A DNA stretch of 14,339 nt from CALJUZ01 sp003387805 (lineage in GTDB: Bacteria > Bacillota > Limnochordia > Limnochordales > ZCTH02-B6), in NCBI GenBank assembly GCA_937975235.1, contig CALJUZ010000146.1:1-14339 (forward strand), in the 5' to 3' direction. Shown here in pieces: positions 1 through 6,106 of this stretch; the first letter of the stretch is position 1; each line of letters starts with the position of its first letter. The position numbers and the translations under genes are program-made. The notes beneath the pieces were generated by a model. The model saw only the letters and a list, made by a program, of their open reading frames with translations. It searched no databases and was not told where the DNA came from.

Positions 1-14
1 CCGCTTTGCAGGCG

Positions 15-929
15 TCAGTGCTCCGTCAGCTGGTCCAGCAGGCCGCGGCTGCGGGCGACGCGGTCCATCCAGCGGTAAAACGGCACCGCGACCAGCATGG
101 TGGCCGCCGTGCTGACCGCCAAAACGGCCAGCAGCGCCCCGTCGGAGTACGACGCCAGCGCCGAGCCGAAGGGCTGGTCCAGAAACGCCCGCCGCAGGCC
201 TTCAATCCAGTACGTCAGCGGGATGACTTTGCCGGCGGCTTGCAGCCATCCGGGCAGCACGTCCAGCGGAAAGACGACGCCGCACAGAAGGTACAGCGCG
301 CCGGCCACCGACTCGGTATAGCCTTCGCCGTGGCGGGCCGCCAGCAGCATGATGCCGGCCAGAATGAGCCCCAGACCGACGGTGGTCAGGAGGCCCAGCG
401 GGAACACCGCGGCCAAAAGCCCCCAGTCGACGGAGGCCGGGGACAGCGGCACGCCCAGAAACGCCCGGCCGAAAACGAACAGGACGACGACCGCGATGGT
501 GGTCACGAGAAACTTGGCCACGGCCCGGCCCGCCAGGTACCACATGATGCCGGAGCTGGTGACGTAAATGTACTTCAGCGTCCGGTAATACTCGCGGTCC
601 TCGATGACGACCCAGCTGACGCCGAACATGAGCGCGCCGACGTACATGAACAGCGCGTTGCCCACGTACATCCCGGGGAAAAGCGCGTCGGCCGTTTCGC
701 TGCCCACGATGCGGTAGATGACCACCAGGATCATGGCCGCGGCCAGCGGCTTCACCAGCGAGTACACGGCGAACAGCAGCGGGTCCGTCCAGTTGCTCTC
801 GGCCTGCCAGCCCAGCCACGCCGCCGTGCGAAACGTTTGCAGTTTGTCGCGCCACGTGATCGAGGGCGCGCCCCCAGCGTGCGCTTCCGCAGCGCGCGCT
901 TCGGCGTCCGTGCGTTGGCTCACTGCCAT
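15..929 (-). CDS. ABC-2 type transporter permease (second permease of the exporter)
   Basis: This 304-residue protein is an integral-membrane subunit of an ABC-2 (DrrB-like) exporter. It probably pairs with the permease encoded immediately upstream. About 25 polar residues at the N-terminus are followed by roughly six hydrophobic segments (about 51-72, 88-110, 136-158, 170-196, 206-226 and 266-286), the usual six-helix ABC-2 fold. The stretch near residues 219-245 (VFPLDVLPGW, then PLTYWIEGLR) matches the conserved 'P...LP.W......P.T...E..R' signature of ABC-2 permeases. The ATG at 927-929 was chosen because GGGAGG lies 11 nt upstream and the gene overlaps the 3' end of the preceding permease gene by 10 nt, which implies translational coupling. 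The same frame stays open upstream, but that part is antisense-like and is already occupied by the other permease in a different frame. The substrate cannot be read from the sequence; DrrAB-like systems export drugs, lipids or polysaccharide precursors. Confidence 0.9.
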   Translation of the reverse strand: MAVSQRTDAEARAAEAHAGGAPSITWRDKLQTFRTAAWLGWQAESNWTDPLLFAVYSLVKPLAAAMILVVIYRIVGSETADALFPGMYVGNALFMYVGALMFGVSWVVIEDREYYRTLKYIYVTSSGIMWYLAGRAVAKFLVTTIAVVVLFVFGRAFLGVPLSPASVDWGLLAAVFPLGLLTTVGLGLILAGIMLLAARHGEGYTESVAGALYLLCGVVFPLDVLPGWLQAAGKVIPLTYWIEGLRRAFLDQPFGSALASYSDGALLAVLAVSTAATMLVAVPFYRWMDRVARSRGLLDQLTEH

Positions 930-1888
930 TTCAGCGTCAACCTCCCGGCCTTTTTGGCCAAATGCTCCATCTTGCTCAGCGCCCGCAGCGCCAGGCCGAA
1001 ATAGACGACGGTCAGCCCGGCCAGGCCGGCCAGCTCCCAGGCGACGGGCAAAAAGCCCATGTCCGCCATGCCGAACACGAGCTGGCGCATGGCGTCCAGG
1101 CCCAGCGTCAGCGGAATGACCGACGCGCCCATGGCCGCCCAGAAGCCCAGCGCGCGCACGGGGAAGTAGAACCCCGAGGCCAAATACACCGGTTCCTGCA
1201 GCGCGCTGGCCATGTGCCACGCCTCGCGCCCGTACATCAGGAACACCGAGGCGAACAGCATGCCGAGACAATACAGCGCGCTCAGCGTCAGCACGAACGC
1301 GGCCACGGTGGCCGGCCAGCTGACGACGTGATAGGTGATGCCGAAGATGAGGCTGCCGGCCGCCAGGGTGGCCGCGGCCCGGATGGACGACATGAAAATG
1401 CCGCCCATGGCCATGCCGAAAAGCAGCGACACCCGCGAAGCCGGTGCCAGGAAATACGTCTCCAGCAGGCCGCTCTGCTTTTCCCAGTAAAACTGGCTGG
1501 CCATGTTCCAAAGCACGTTCATCCAGTACGCCGTCATGGCGCCGCCCAACAGGACGAAGCCGGTGTATTCGGCCGGCGCGCCCAACGCTTCGTAAATGAA
1601 AACGTACGCCGCGGCGGCCAGAATCGGCAGGCCCACCTCGAAAGGCAGCCACGACAGCTCGCGGCCGGTGGCTACCACCCGGACGTACGCCCGGGCCCGG
1701 GCGGCGCGCAGATTCAGGATCAGGCGCTCCCACGGGCCCAAGTCCCGGGCGCCGGCGGGCGTGCCCGGCGCCGCGGCGCTGGGCCGGGCTCCGCCGGCGG
1801 CGACGGCGTCGGTTTCGGAAACCGTGCGCGGCCCGGCCGCCGGCCCCGGGGCCGCGCCGCGGAGCGTCTCGGAATCACTTGCCGGCAT
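920..1888 (-). CDS. ABC-2 type transporter permease (first permease, long disordered N-terminus)
   Basis: This 322-residue membrane protein forms the exporter with the ATPase upstream and the second permease downstream. Residues 1 to about 50 are rich in Ala, Pro, Gly and Ser and look disordered. Hydrophobic segments follow at about 84-104, 108-128, 153-183, 190-218, 230-262 and 284-302. Family landmarks include the cytoplasmic WEKQSGLLETYFLAPASR region (about 135-152), typical of the first coupling loop of ABC-2 permeases, and FYFPVRALGFW followed by IPLT (240-261). The ATG at 1886-1888 is supported by AAGGAG eight nt upstream. It overlaps the ATPase stop region by 14 nt, and the gene's own 3' end overlaps the next permease by 10 nt, so the three genes form a tightly coupled operon. 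The membrane role is confident; the cargo is unknown. The disordered tail is probably genuine because the only good ribosome binding site precedes it. Confidence 0.9.
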   Translation of the reverse strand: MPASDSETLRGAAPGPAAGPRTVSETDAVAAGGARPSAAAPGTPAGARDLGPWERLILNLRAARARAYVRVVATGRELSWLPFEVGLPILAAAAYVFIYEALGAPAEYTGFVLLGGAMTAYWMNVLWNMASQFYWEKQSGLLETYFLAPASRVSLLFGMAMGGIFMSSIRAAATLAAGSLIFGITYHVVSWPATVAAFVLTLSALYCLGMLFASVFLMYGREAWHMASALQEPVYLASGFYFPVRALGFWAAMGASVIPLTLGLDAMRQLVFGMADMGFLPVAWELAGLAGLTVVYFGLALRALSKMEHLAKKAGRLTLKWQ

Positions 1889-2870
1889 CGGTCAGTCTCC
1901 TTCCTACCATCCGCATGAACACGTCTTCCAGCGTCGGTTCGTTCTTCTCCAGCCGGATGATGCGCACGTCCGCGGCCTGCAGCTCGTTGACGACGGTGCC
2001 GATGACGCCGTCGTCGATCAAGCGCCACGTCAAAAGCTGCGTGCCGTTTTGCGGGCGGTCGGCGATGACGCCGAGAACGCCCGGGAGCTGCCGGAAGCGG
2101 CCCAGCACGTCCTCGTCCGCCCCGGCCAGCACCGGACTGATCTCCGTTTTCAGCACGACCTCGTCCTGCATGGTGCGCTTGAGGCCGGCCGGCGTGTCCA
2201 CCGTCAAAATGCGCCCGCCGTCGATGATGGCCAGCCGGTCGCACAGCTCGTCGGCTTCGGCCATGTAGTGCGTCGTCAGCAGCACGGTCCGGCCGGGCTT
2301 CTCCTTGATCCATTGCTTCAGGTAGTCCCGCAGAATGCGGGCCGTCTCCACGTCCAGGCCCAGGGTCGGCTCGTCGAGGAACAGCACCGCCGGATCGTTC
2401 AGCAGGCCCCGGACGAAATTCATCTTCTGCCGCATGCCGGTGGACAGTTTGTTGATGCGGGCGTGGGCGTGCTCGGCCAGCCCCACGATTTCCAGCGTCT
2501 CGTCGATGCGGCGCAGCGCCTCCCGGCTCGGAATGCCGTGGAACTGCGCAAACAGCCACAAGCTCTCCCGCACCGTCAAAATGCCGTAGCCGGAATGCTC
2601 GCCGCCCGACACCATGTTGATGGAGCGGCGCACCCGGTCGGCTTCGTGCACCACGTCGAATCCCGCCACCCGGGCCGTGCCCGACGTGGGCAGGAGCAGC
2701 GTGGACAAGATCTTAATCAGCGTCGACTTGCCCGCGCCGTTGGGTCCCAGGAGGCCGAACAGCTCGCCCGGCTCCACCTGGAGATTGGCGTCCCGCAGCG
2801 CGTAAAACGGCTCTTTCCCTTTCGACTCGAACACTCGCGACACGTTCTGCACGTCGATGGCCAAGGACAT
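1875..2870 (-). CDS. ABC-2 exporter ATP-binding protein (DrrA/CcmA-like)
   Basis: This 331-residue cytoplasmic ATPase should energise the two permeases downstream. Visible motifs are Walker A GPNGAGKST (residues 42-50), signature LSTGMRQKM (142-150, a normal variant of LSGGQ in this subfamily), Walker B AVLFLDEP (161-168) and H-loop TTHYMAEADELCDR (His201). A C-terminal domain (about 235-331) ends in the LEKNEPTLEDVFMRM motif, typical of DrrA-type exporters. At the Q-loop position the sequence reads INMVSGGEHSGYG rather than the usual V-P-Q. The ATG at 2868-2870 follows GGGAGGAAATTGT, an ideal ribosome binding site. The same frame is open further upstream to about 3299, but its composition there is Arg/Ser/Pro-rich and not protein-like. 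A consensus promoter at 3401-3429 on this strand is the likely driver, leaving a leader of about 525 nt with small ORFs. Export function is confident; the substrate is unknown. Confidence 0.93.
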   Translation of the reverse strand: MSLAIDVQNVSRVFESKGKEPFYALRDANLQVEPGELFGLLGPNGAGKSTLIKILSTLLLPTSGTARVAGFDVVHEADRVRRSINMVSGGEHSGYGILTVRESLWLFAQFHGIPSREALRRIDETLEIVGLAEHAHARINKLSTGMRQKMNFVRGLLNDPAVLFLDEPTLGLDVETARILRDYLKQWIKEKPGRTVLLTTHYMAEADELCDRLAIIDGGRILTVDTPAGLKRTMQDEVVLKTEISPVLAGADEDVLGRFRQLPGVLGVIADRPQNGTQLLTWRLIDDGVIGTVVNELQAADVRIIRLEKNEPTLEDVFMRMVGRRLTDAGK

Positions 2871-2994
2871 ACAATTTCCTCCCGGATCGGATGCGATGCG
2901 GCTCGAGGAGTGGGCCCGGCTCCCCGCACCGCGGCTCCGTTTGGTATGCGTGTTGGTTTTCCAGCTTCTTGCAGCGCCCGGGTGCAAAGCGGCG

Positions 2995-3138
2995 TCAGGC
3001 CGCGCGGCGCTGTACGAAGCACGGGCTGCACAAGCCTTCGCGCACGGGGTGGTCGGACTCCGCGAACTGCTTCCCGCCCTGCGGGACCGACAGGCCGGCA
3101 GCGCACAGAACCGGTCCCGGACGGGGTTGCGCCGGCAT
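2995..3138 (-). CDS. candidate small cysteine-containing protein in the exporter leader (47 aa, unrecognised)
   Basis: This 47-codon frame lies between the exporter promoter and the ATPase. I do not recognise the protein. Its second half reads like genuine protein, with balanced Lys, Phe, Glu, Asp and His and high GC at third codon positions, unlike the Arg/Ser/Pro-rich alternative frames. It contains a C-x2-C pair (Cys37, Cys40 in EGLCSPCF) plus Cys12 and His30, which together could make a small zinc site. No second CxxC is visible: the sequence near Cys12 is LCAAG, one base change from LCAAC. The ATG at 3136-3138 has a poor ribosome binding site, with GGGTGG directly abutting it. The frame continues open upstream and is the same frame as the 28-codon ORF at 3268-3354, separated by a single TAG. 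It may therefore be the 3' part of a broken gene, a readthrough product, or chance coding in GC-rich DNA. Confidence 0.35.
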   Translation of the reverse strand: MPAQPRPGPVLCAAGLSVPQGGKQFAESDHPVREGLCSPCFVQRRAA

Positions 3139-3259
3139 CCACCCGTTTCCGCGGCGCGAGGCGCGCACCAACGGAACGCGGGTTGAGGCCGCGAACAGCC
3201 GCGTTGGCGGTGGGACCGCTGATGTCGCTTGCGTCTGGGATGAAAGACGAAAAGCGAGA

Positions 3260-3278
3260 AGCCGTTTCTACAACGACT
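3260..3278 (-). promoter_or_regulatory. possible attenuator hairpin over the leader-ORF stop codon
   Basis: On the minus-strand RNA, AGUCGUU (3278-3272) can pair with AACGGCU (3266-3260) around a GUAGA loop. This includes one G-U pair, giving a 7-bp stem whose loop holds the UAG stop of the leader ORF. The bases that follow (3259-3241) are pyrimidine- and U-rich but are not a clean U-tract. A ribosome finishing the leader ORF would melt this stem. The structure is plausible but modest in stability. Confidence 0.25.
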
Positions 3279-3354
3279 CGGTCTGCTGCAGGCGGGCACC
3301 GCCGGACGCGTTCATTCGCAGGGCGCGACCTGTTGCAATTCGGACCTTCACCAC
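3268..3354 (-). CDS. leader peptide ORF (28 aa) upstream of the ABC-2 exporter
   Basis: This short ORF starts about 40 nt downstream of the predicted transcription start of the consensus promoter at 3401-3429. GAGGAGGG ends 7 nt before the GTG start at 3352-3354, which is close to ideal for initiation. The peptide begins M-V-K-V-R-I-A-T-G, has six basic residues, ends in Q-Q-T-E-S-L and stops at TAG (3268-3270). It has no recognised domain. Its position before a drug-type ABC exporter resembles leader peptides that control antibiotic-export genes by ribosome-mediated attenuation, for example bmrB upstream of bmrCD in Bacillus subtilis. The stop codon falls in the loop of a possible hairpin (3260-3278). 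Regulation by attenuation is inference. The alternative is that this is the 5' end of a longer gene of about 119 codons interrupted by the TAG. Confidence 0.45.
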   Translation of the reverse strand: MVKVRIATGRALRMNASGGARLQQTESL

Positions 3355-3400
3355 GGCAATGCCCTCCTCGTGAAGAAAGTGGAAATGTGGCACACGTTAG

Positions 3401-3429
3401 AGTATAGCCGCGCGATATGGCCTTGTCAA
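3401..3429 (-). promoter_or_regulatory. sigma-A/sigma-70 consensus promoter for the ABC-2 exporter operon
   Basis: On the minus strand a perfect -35 hexamer TTGACA (3429-3424) is followed by a 17-nt spacer and TATACT (3406-3401), a one-mismatch -10 box. Transcription should start near 3394-3395, about 525 nt upstream of the ATPase ATG and about 40 nt upstream of the 28-codon leader ORF. It is the only near-perfect housekeeping promoter I could find in this GC-rich window. It lies just beyond the 3' end of the NTPase gene at 3495, so the exporter need not depend on readthrough from that gene. Confidence 0.75.
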
Positions 3430-3494
3430 CGCATGAAGTTCGTTCGGCTGCACGGGCCGCGCCAGGGCACGCGAGGGCCCGCCGGCCCGGCCGC

Positions 3495-4064
3495 TTACCG
3501 GTCGTAGAGCTCCGGGTGGAACCACGGCATCAGCGCGCAGACGACGGCCGACTCCCACATGGCGTCGCGCGTCAGCAGGCCGTTGCTCAGGAAGCCGACG
3601 GCGCCCAGCACCTTGGCGCTGTCCCGCACGCCGCTGAGCTCGTCCATGACGGGCCCCAGCTCCTCGCCGGCCAGCAGGCGCCGGCCCACCGCGGCCGGCA
3701 AGGGGAAGCGCACGCCCCAGGCCGTGTGCACCGTGCCGTCGGCGGTGGCCACCGCGCAGCAGTTGACCACGTCGCAGCGCGGGGGCGCGTCGCTGAAGTG
3801 CACGCCGCCTTCCAAGCCCATGCCGAAGCGGGCGCCGGGGACGGCCGCCAGGGCGGCCAGGGCCCGGGAGCGGGCGCCGCGCTCGGTTTCCGCCGCGCTG
3901 AGCGGCTGCTCCGACACGTCGCTGGGCACCGCCACCGCCTGCACCCGCGCCATGGGAAACGCTTTGGCCATGACGGCCTCGACGGCTTTCACCTTGGTCG
4001 GGTTGGTGGAACCGACGGCCACGATGAACGGCTCATCCGCTGCCAACATACGGGGAGACGACAT
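3495..4064 (-). CDS. yjjX: inosine/xanthosine triphosphatase (YjjX/DUF84 family)
   Basis: This 189-residue cytoplasmic protein matches the YjjX family. These enzymes hydrolyse non-canonical purine nucleoside triphosphates such as ITP and XTP and keep them out of nucleic acids. Visible family motifs are VAVGSTNPTKVKAV (15-28), SEQPLSAAET with ERGARSRA (51-68), the central GMGLEGGV (81-88) and GAVGFLSNGLLTR (154-166). Length is close to the roughly 170-190 residues usual for the family. The ATG at 4062-4064 is set by GGAGGAAACT immediately upstream. A later in-frame ATG at residue 6 has no comparable site. The gene is transcribed away from the TPP enzyme at 4312, with a 247-nt divergent gap. 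That gap is very GC-rich and contains a 6-bp CGGGCC/GGCCCG hairpin (4198-4213), but I could not pick a convincing promoter for either direction. Confidence 0.88.
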   Translation of the reverse strand: MSSPRMLAADEPFIVAVGSTNPTKVKAVEAVMAKAFPMARVQAVAVPSDVSEQPLSAAETERGARSRALAALAAVPGARFGMGLEGGVHFSDAPPRCDVVNCCAVATADGTVHTAWGVRFPLPAAVGRRLLAGEELGPVMDELSGVRDSAKVLGAVGFLSNGLLTRDAMWESAVVCALMPWFHPELYDR

Positions 4065-4297
4065 AGTTTCCTCCACTCGGCATGTTTCCGTGCAAGATTT
4101 CGCCGGCCGCCGGCGGTCATCCTTGTCCGAAGGGAACCCGGCGCGCCCGGGCGTCGTAAGCATCCGGGTTGTTGGAAACACTAGCCGCGGTGCCGTCCGG
4201 GCCTTTCGGCCCGCACCGCCGGGCGGAAGGCGGATCCCGGGCGCCGCGACCGTCCCGGGCGCGGACGCCGGCGGACGGCTTCCGCATGCAAACTTTT

Positions 4298-4305
4298 GAG
4301 GAGGG
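4298..4305 (+). promoter_or_regulatory. ribosome binding site that fixes a TTG start
   Basis: GAGGAGGG ends 6 nt before TTG at 4312-4314 but 18 nt before the first in-frame ATG at 4324. The spacing strongly favours TTG as the initiation codon of the TPP enzyme. Confidence 0.7.
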
Positions 4306-4311
4306 TGCGGA

Positions 4312-6027
4312 TTGACGGGCAGCATGAACGTCGATATGACCGTGGCGCAGTACGTGGTCCGGCAGATGAGCGCGTGGGGCATCGACACCGTGTTCGGCGT
4401 TCCGGGCGACACGGTGCTGCCGCTGCTGGAGGCGCTGCGGGCCGCGGGGCGGCCCCGGTTCATCGTCTGCCGCCACGAAGGCTCGGCGGCGCTGATGGCG
4501 TCGGCCTACGGCAAAGTTTCGGGCAAACCGGCGGCCGTCGTGGCCGACTCGGGGCCCGGAGCGGTGCAAATGCTGAACGGCGTCTACGACGCCCATATGG
4601 ACCGGGTGCCGCTTTTGGCCATTACGGGCGAGCTGCCGACGCGGCGCCCGGGCGCCCACTGGCCCCAGGACGCCGACTTGGCCGCCCTGTACCGAGAAGC
4701 CACCGTCTTCAACCACACGCTGACGGACGGTGGCCACGCCCCGCGCATCTTCAGCCAGGCCCTGCGGCACGCCATGTTCCGGGCCCGGCCGGTGCGCATC
4801 GGCGTGCCGCAGAACGTGTGGACGCACACGGTGCCGGCCGGCAAGCTGACGGAGCGGCCCGCCGAGCTGGGCGCGACGGTCCGCACCGACGAGCGGGCCG
4901 TGGAGCGGGCGGCCGCAATGGTTGAGGAAGCGGACTATCCCGTGCTGTTTGCGGGCATTGGCGCGGCGCAGGCGGTGGAGCCGCTGCTGGATCTGGCCGG
5001 ACGGCTGGAGGCGCCCGTCGTGCACTCCATGCCGGCTTTGGGCCTTCTGCCCGCGGACCACCCGTGGAATATGGGCGTCGTCGGCAAGTTCGGCACCCAG
5101 GCGGCCGCGGAAGTGCTGGGCCGGGCGGACCTGGTCGTCGCCGTGGGCACCACGTGGTGGCAGCCCGAGTACGTGTCGGCCCGGGCCCGCGTCATCCAGA
5201 TCGACAAGACGAGGGACCACATCGGCCTGACGTTCCCGGTGGACTTGGGCGTGTGGGGCGACGCGGCCGACGTGCTGCCGCGCCTGGCCCAACGGCTGGG
5301 CGAGAAGCGCAGCCGCTGGGGCGACACGGCCCGGCGGGTGCGGCAGGAGCTGCGGGACGAGGTGGAGCGCATGAGCGCGGACCGCCGCCATCCGCTGCAG
5401 CCCGGCGCGGTCATCGCGGCCGTGGGCCGGGCCCTGGTGCCCGACGCCATCGTGTCCCTGGACGTGGGCAACCACACGTTCTGGTTCAGCCGCTACCACC
5501 GGGCCGACAAGTACAAGCTGATCCTCTCGGGGCACTGGCGCACCGTGGGCTTCGGCCTGCCCGGCGGCATCGGGGCTAAGCTGGCCGCGCCCGAGCGGCA
5601 AGTGGTGGTCGTTTGCGGCGACGGCGGCTTTGCCATGACCATGGCCGAGCTCACCACCGCCGTGCAGTACGGGCTGCCCATCGCGTGCATCGTGCTGCGG
5701 GACGGCCGCTACGGCGAAGAGGAGACGCTGCAGAAAGCCGTCGGCGCCCAGCCCTTCGGCACCGGCTTTCACAACGCGGACTGGGCGGCCTACGCCCGGG
5801 CGTGCGGCGCGGCCGGCTACCGCGTGGAAACGTACGAGGATCTCATGTGGTCGCTGCACGACGCGCTGCCGAAGCTGGCCCAAGGGCAGGTGTCGGTGCT
5901 GGACGTGGCCGTCGACCGCGTGGAGCCCATGTTCCCGCGGCCGTACGGCGGCACCGAGGACGAAGCCGGGGAGTGGCGGGAAGACGAACTGACCAAGCGC
6001 CTCCGGGAGCCCGTGCCCGTCGGCTAG
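4312..6027 (+). CDS. thiamine pyrophosphate-dependent enzyme, pyruvate oxidase/acetolactate synthase-like
   Basis: This 571-residue protein has the three-domain TPP-enzyme layout. The N-terminal PYR domain (about 8-175) has FGVPGDTVLPLLEAL and the catalytic glutamate Glu56 in CRHEGSAALMASAYGK. The central domain (about 190-330) has PVLFAGIGAAQAVEPL. The C-terminal PP domain (about 365-535) has the cofactor motif GDGGFAMTMAEL starting at Gly436. The motif around HWPQDADLAALYREATVFNHTL and the overall length resemble pyruvate oxidases (Bacillus YdaP, E. coli PoxB) more than biosynthetic acetolactate synthase, and no small regulatory subunit gene is adjacent. Likely reactions are oxidative or non-oxidative decarboxylation of pyruvate or a related 2-oxoacid. 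Oddity: where the superfamily has the Mg2+-binding Asn, 27 residues after the GDG Asp437, this protein has Asp464 (LRDGRYG). It starts at TTG (see the site at 4298) and ends at a terminator shared with the convergent gene. Superfamily confidence is high; the exact substrate is uncertain. Confidence 0.88.
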   Translation: MTGSMNVDMTVAQYVVRQMSAWGIDTVFGVPGDTVLPLLEALRAAGRPRFIVCRHEGSAALMASAYGKVSGKPAAVVADSGPGAVQMLNGVYDAHMDRVPLLAITGELPTRRPGAHWPQDADLAALYREATVFNHTLTDGGHAPRIFSQALRHAMFRARPVRIGVPQNVWTHTVPAGKLTERPAELGATVRTDERAVERAAAMVEEADYPVLFAGIGAAQAVEPLLDLAGRLEAPVVHSMPALGLLPADHPWNMGVVGKFGTQAAAEVLGRADLVVAVGTTWWQPEYVSARARVIQIDKTRDHIGLTFPVDLGVWGDAADVLPRLAQRLGEKRSRWGDTARRVRQELRDEVERMSADRRHPLQPGAVIAAVGRALVPDAIVSLDVGNHTFWFSRYHRADKYKLILSGHWRTVGFGLPGGIGAKLAAPERQVVVVCGDGGFAMTMAELTTAVQYGLPIACIVLRDGRYGEEETLQKAVGAQPFGTGFHNADWAAYARACGAAGYRVETYEDLMWSLHDALPKLAQGQVSVLDVAVDRVEPMFPRPYGGTEDEAGEWREDELTKRLREPVPVG

Positions 6028-6045
6028 GCGGGCGCTTGCACAAAA

Positions 6046-6077
6046 AAACCGGGCCGGCGGGAAAGCCGGCCCGGTTT
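6046..6077. terminator. bidirectional intrinsic terminator between convergent genes
   Basis: AAACCGGGCCGGC (6046-6058) pairs perfectly with GCCGGCCCGGTTT (6065-6077) around a 6-nt loop. The A-run at 6042-6048 gives seven U residues after the hairpin in the minus-strand RNA, so termination should be strongest for the minus-strand gene ending at 6107. In the plus direction, from the TPP gene ending at 6027, the stem is followed only by a short U stretch. Confidence 0.85.
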
Positions 6078-6106
6078 CGGTCCGCCTCGAAACGCGGCTC
6101 GCGGGT

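Noticed and set aside
15..1733. A 572-codon minus-strand open frame that would fuse the second permease to a long N-terminal extension
   Set aside because: The first 268 codons overlap the first permease gene in another frame and have antisense-like Arg/Gly/His-rich composition. The ATG at 929 with its ribosome binding site marks the real start.
3209..3219. GGTGGGACCGC on the plus strand, resembling the T-box antiterminator core
   Set aside because: No plus-strand gene follows before 4312, no specifier stem or terminator could be found around it, and the match is short.
1596..3407. A 603-codon plus-strand open frame antisense to the exporter operon
   Set aside because: It is a shadow of the ATPase and permease genes: it lies opposite genuine motifs, has Gln/Arg/His-rich low-information sequence and no ribosome binding site.
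4099..4260. GC-rich inverted and direct repeats in the gap between yjjX and the TPP gene as operators
   Set aside because: Short GCCGGC and CCCGGGCGC repeats are expected by chance at this GC content, and none is placed against a recognisable promoter.
4117..5883. A 588-codon minus-strand open frame opposite the TPP enzyme
   Set aside because: The plus-strand gene has complete cofactor motifs and a ribosome binding site. The antisense frame is His/Arg/Gly-rich and is explained by high GC at third positions.
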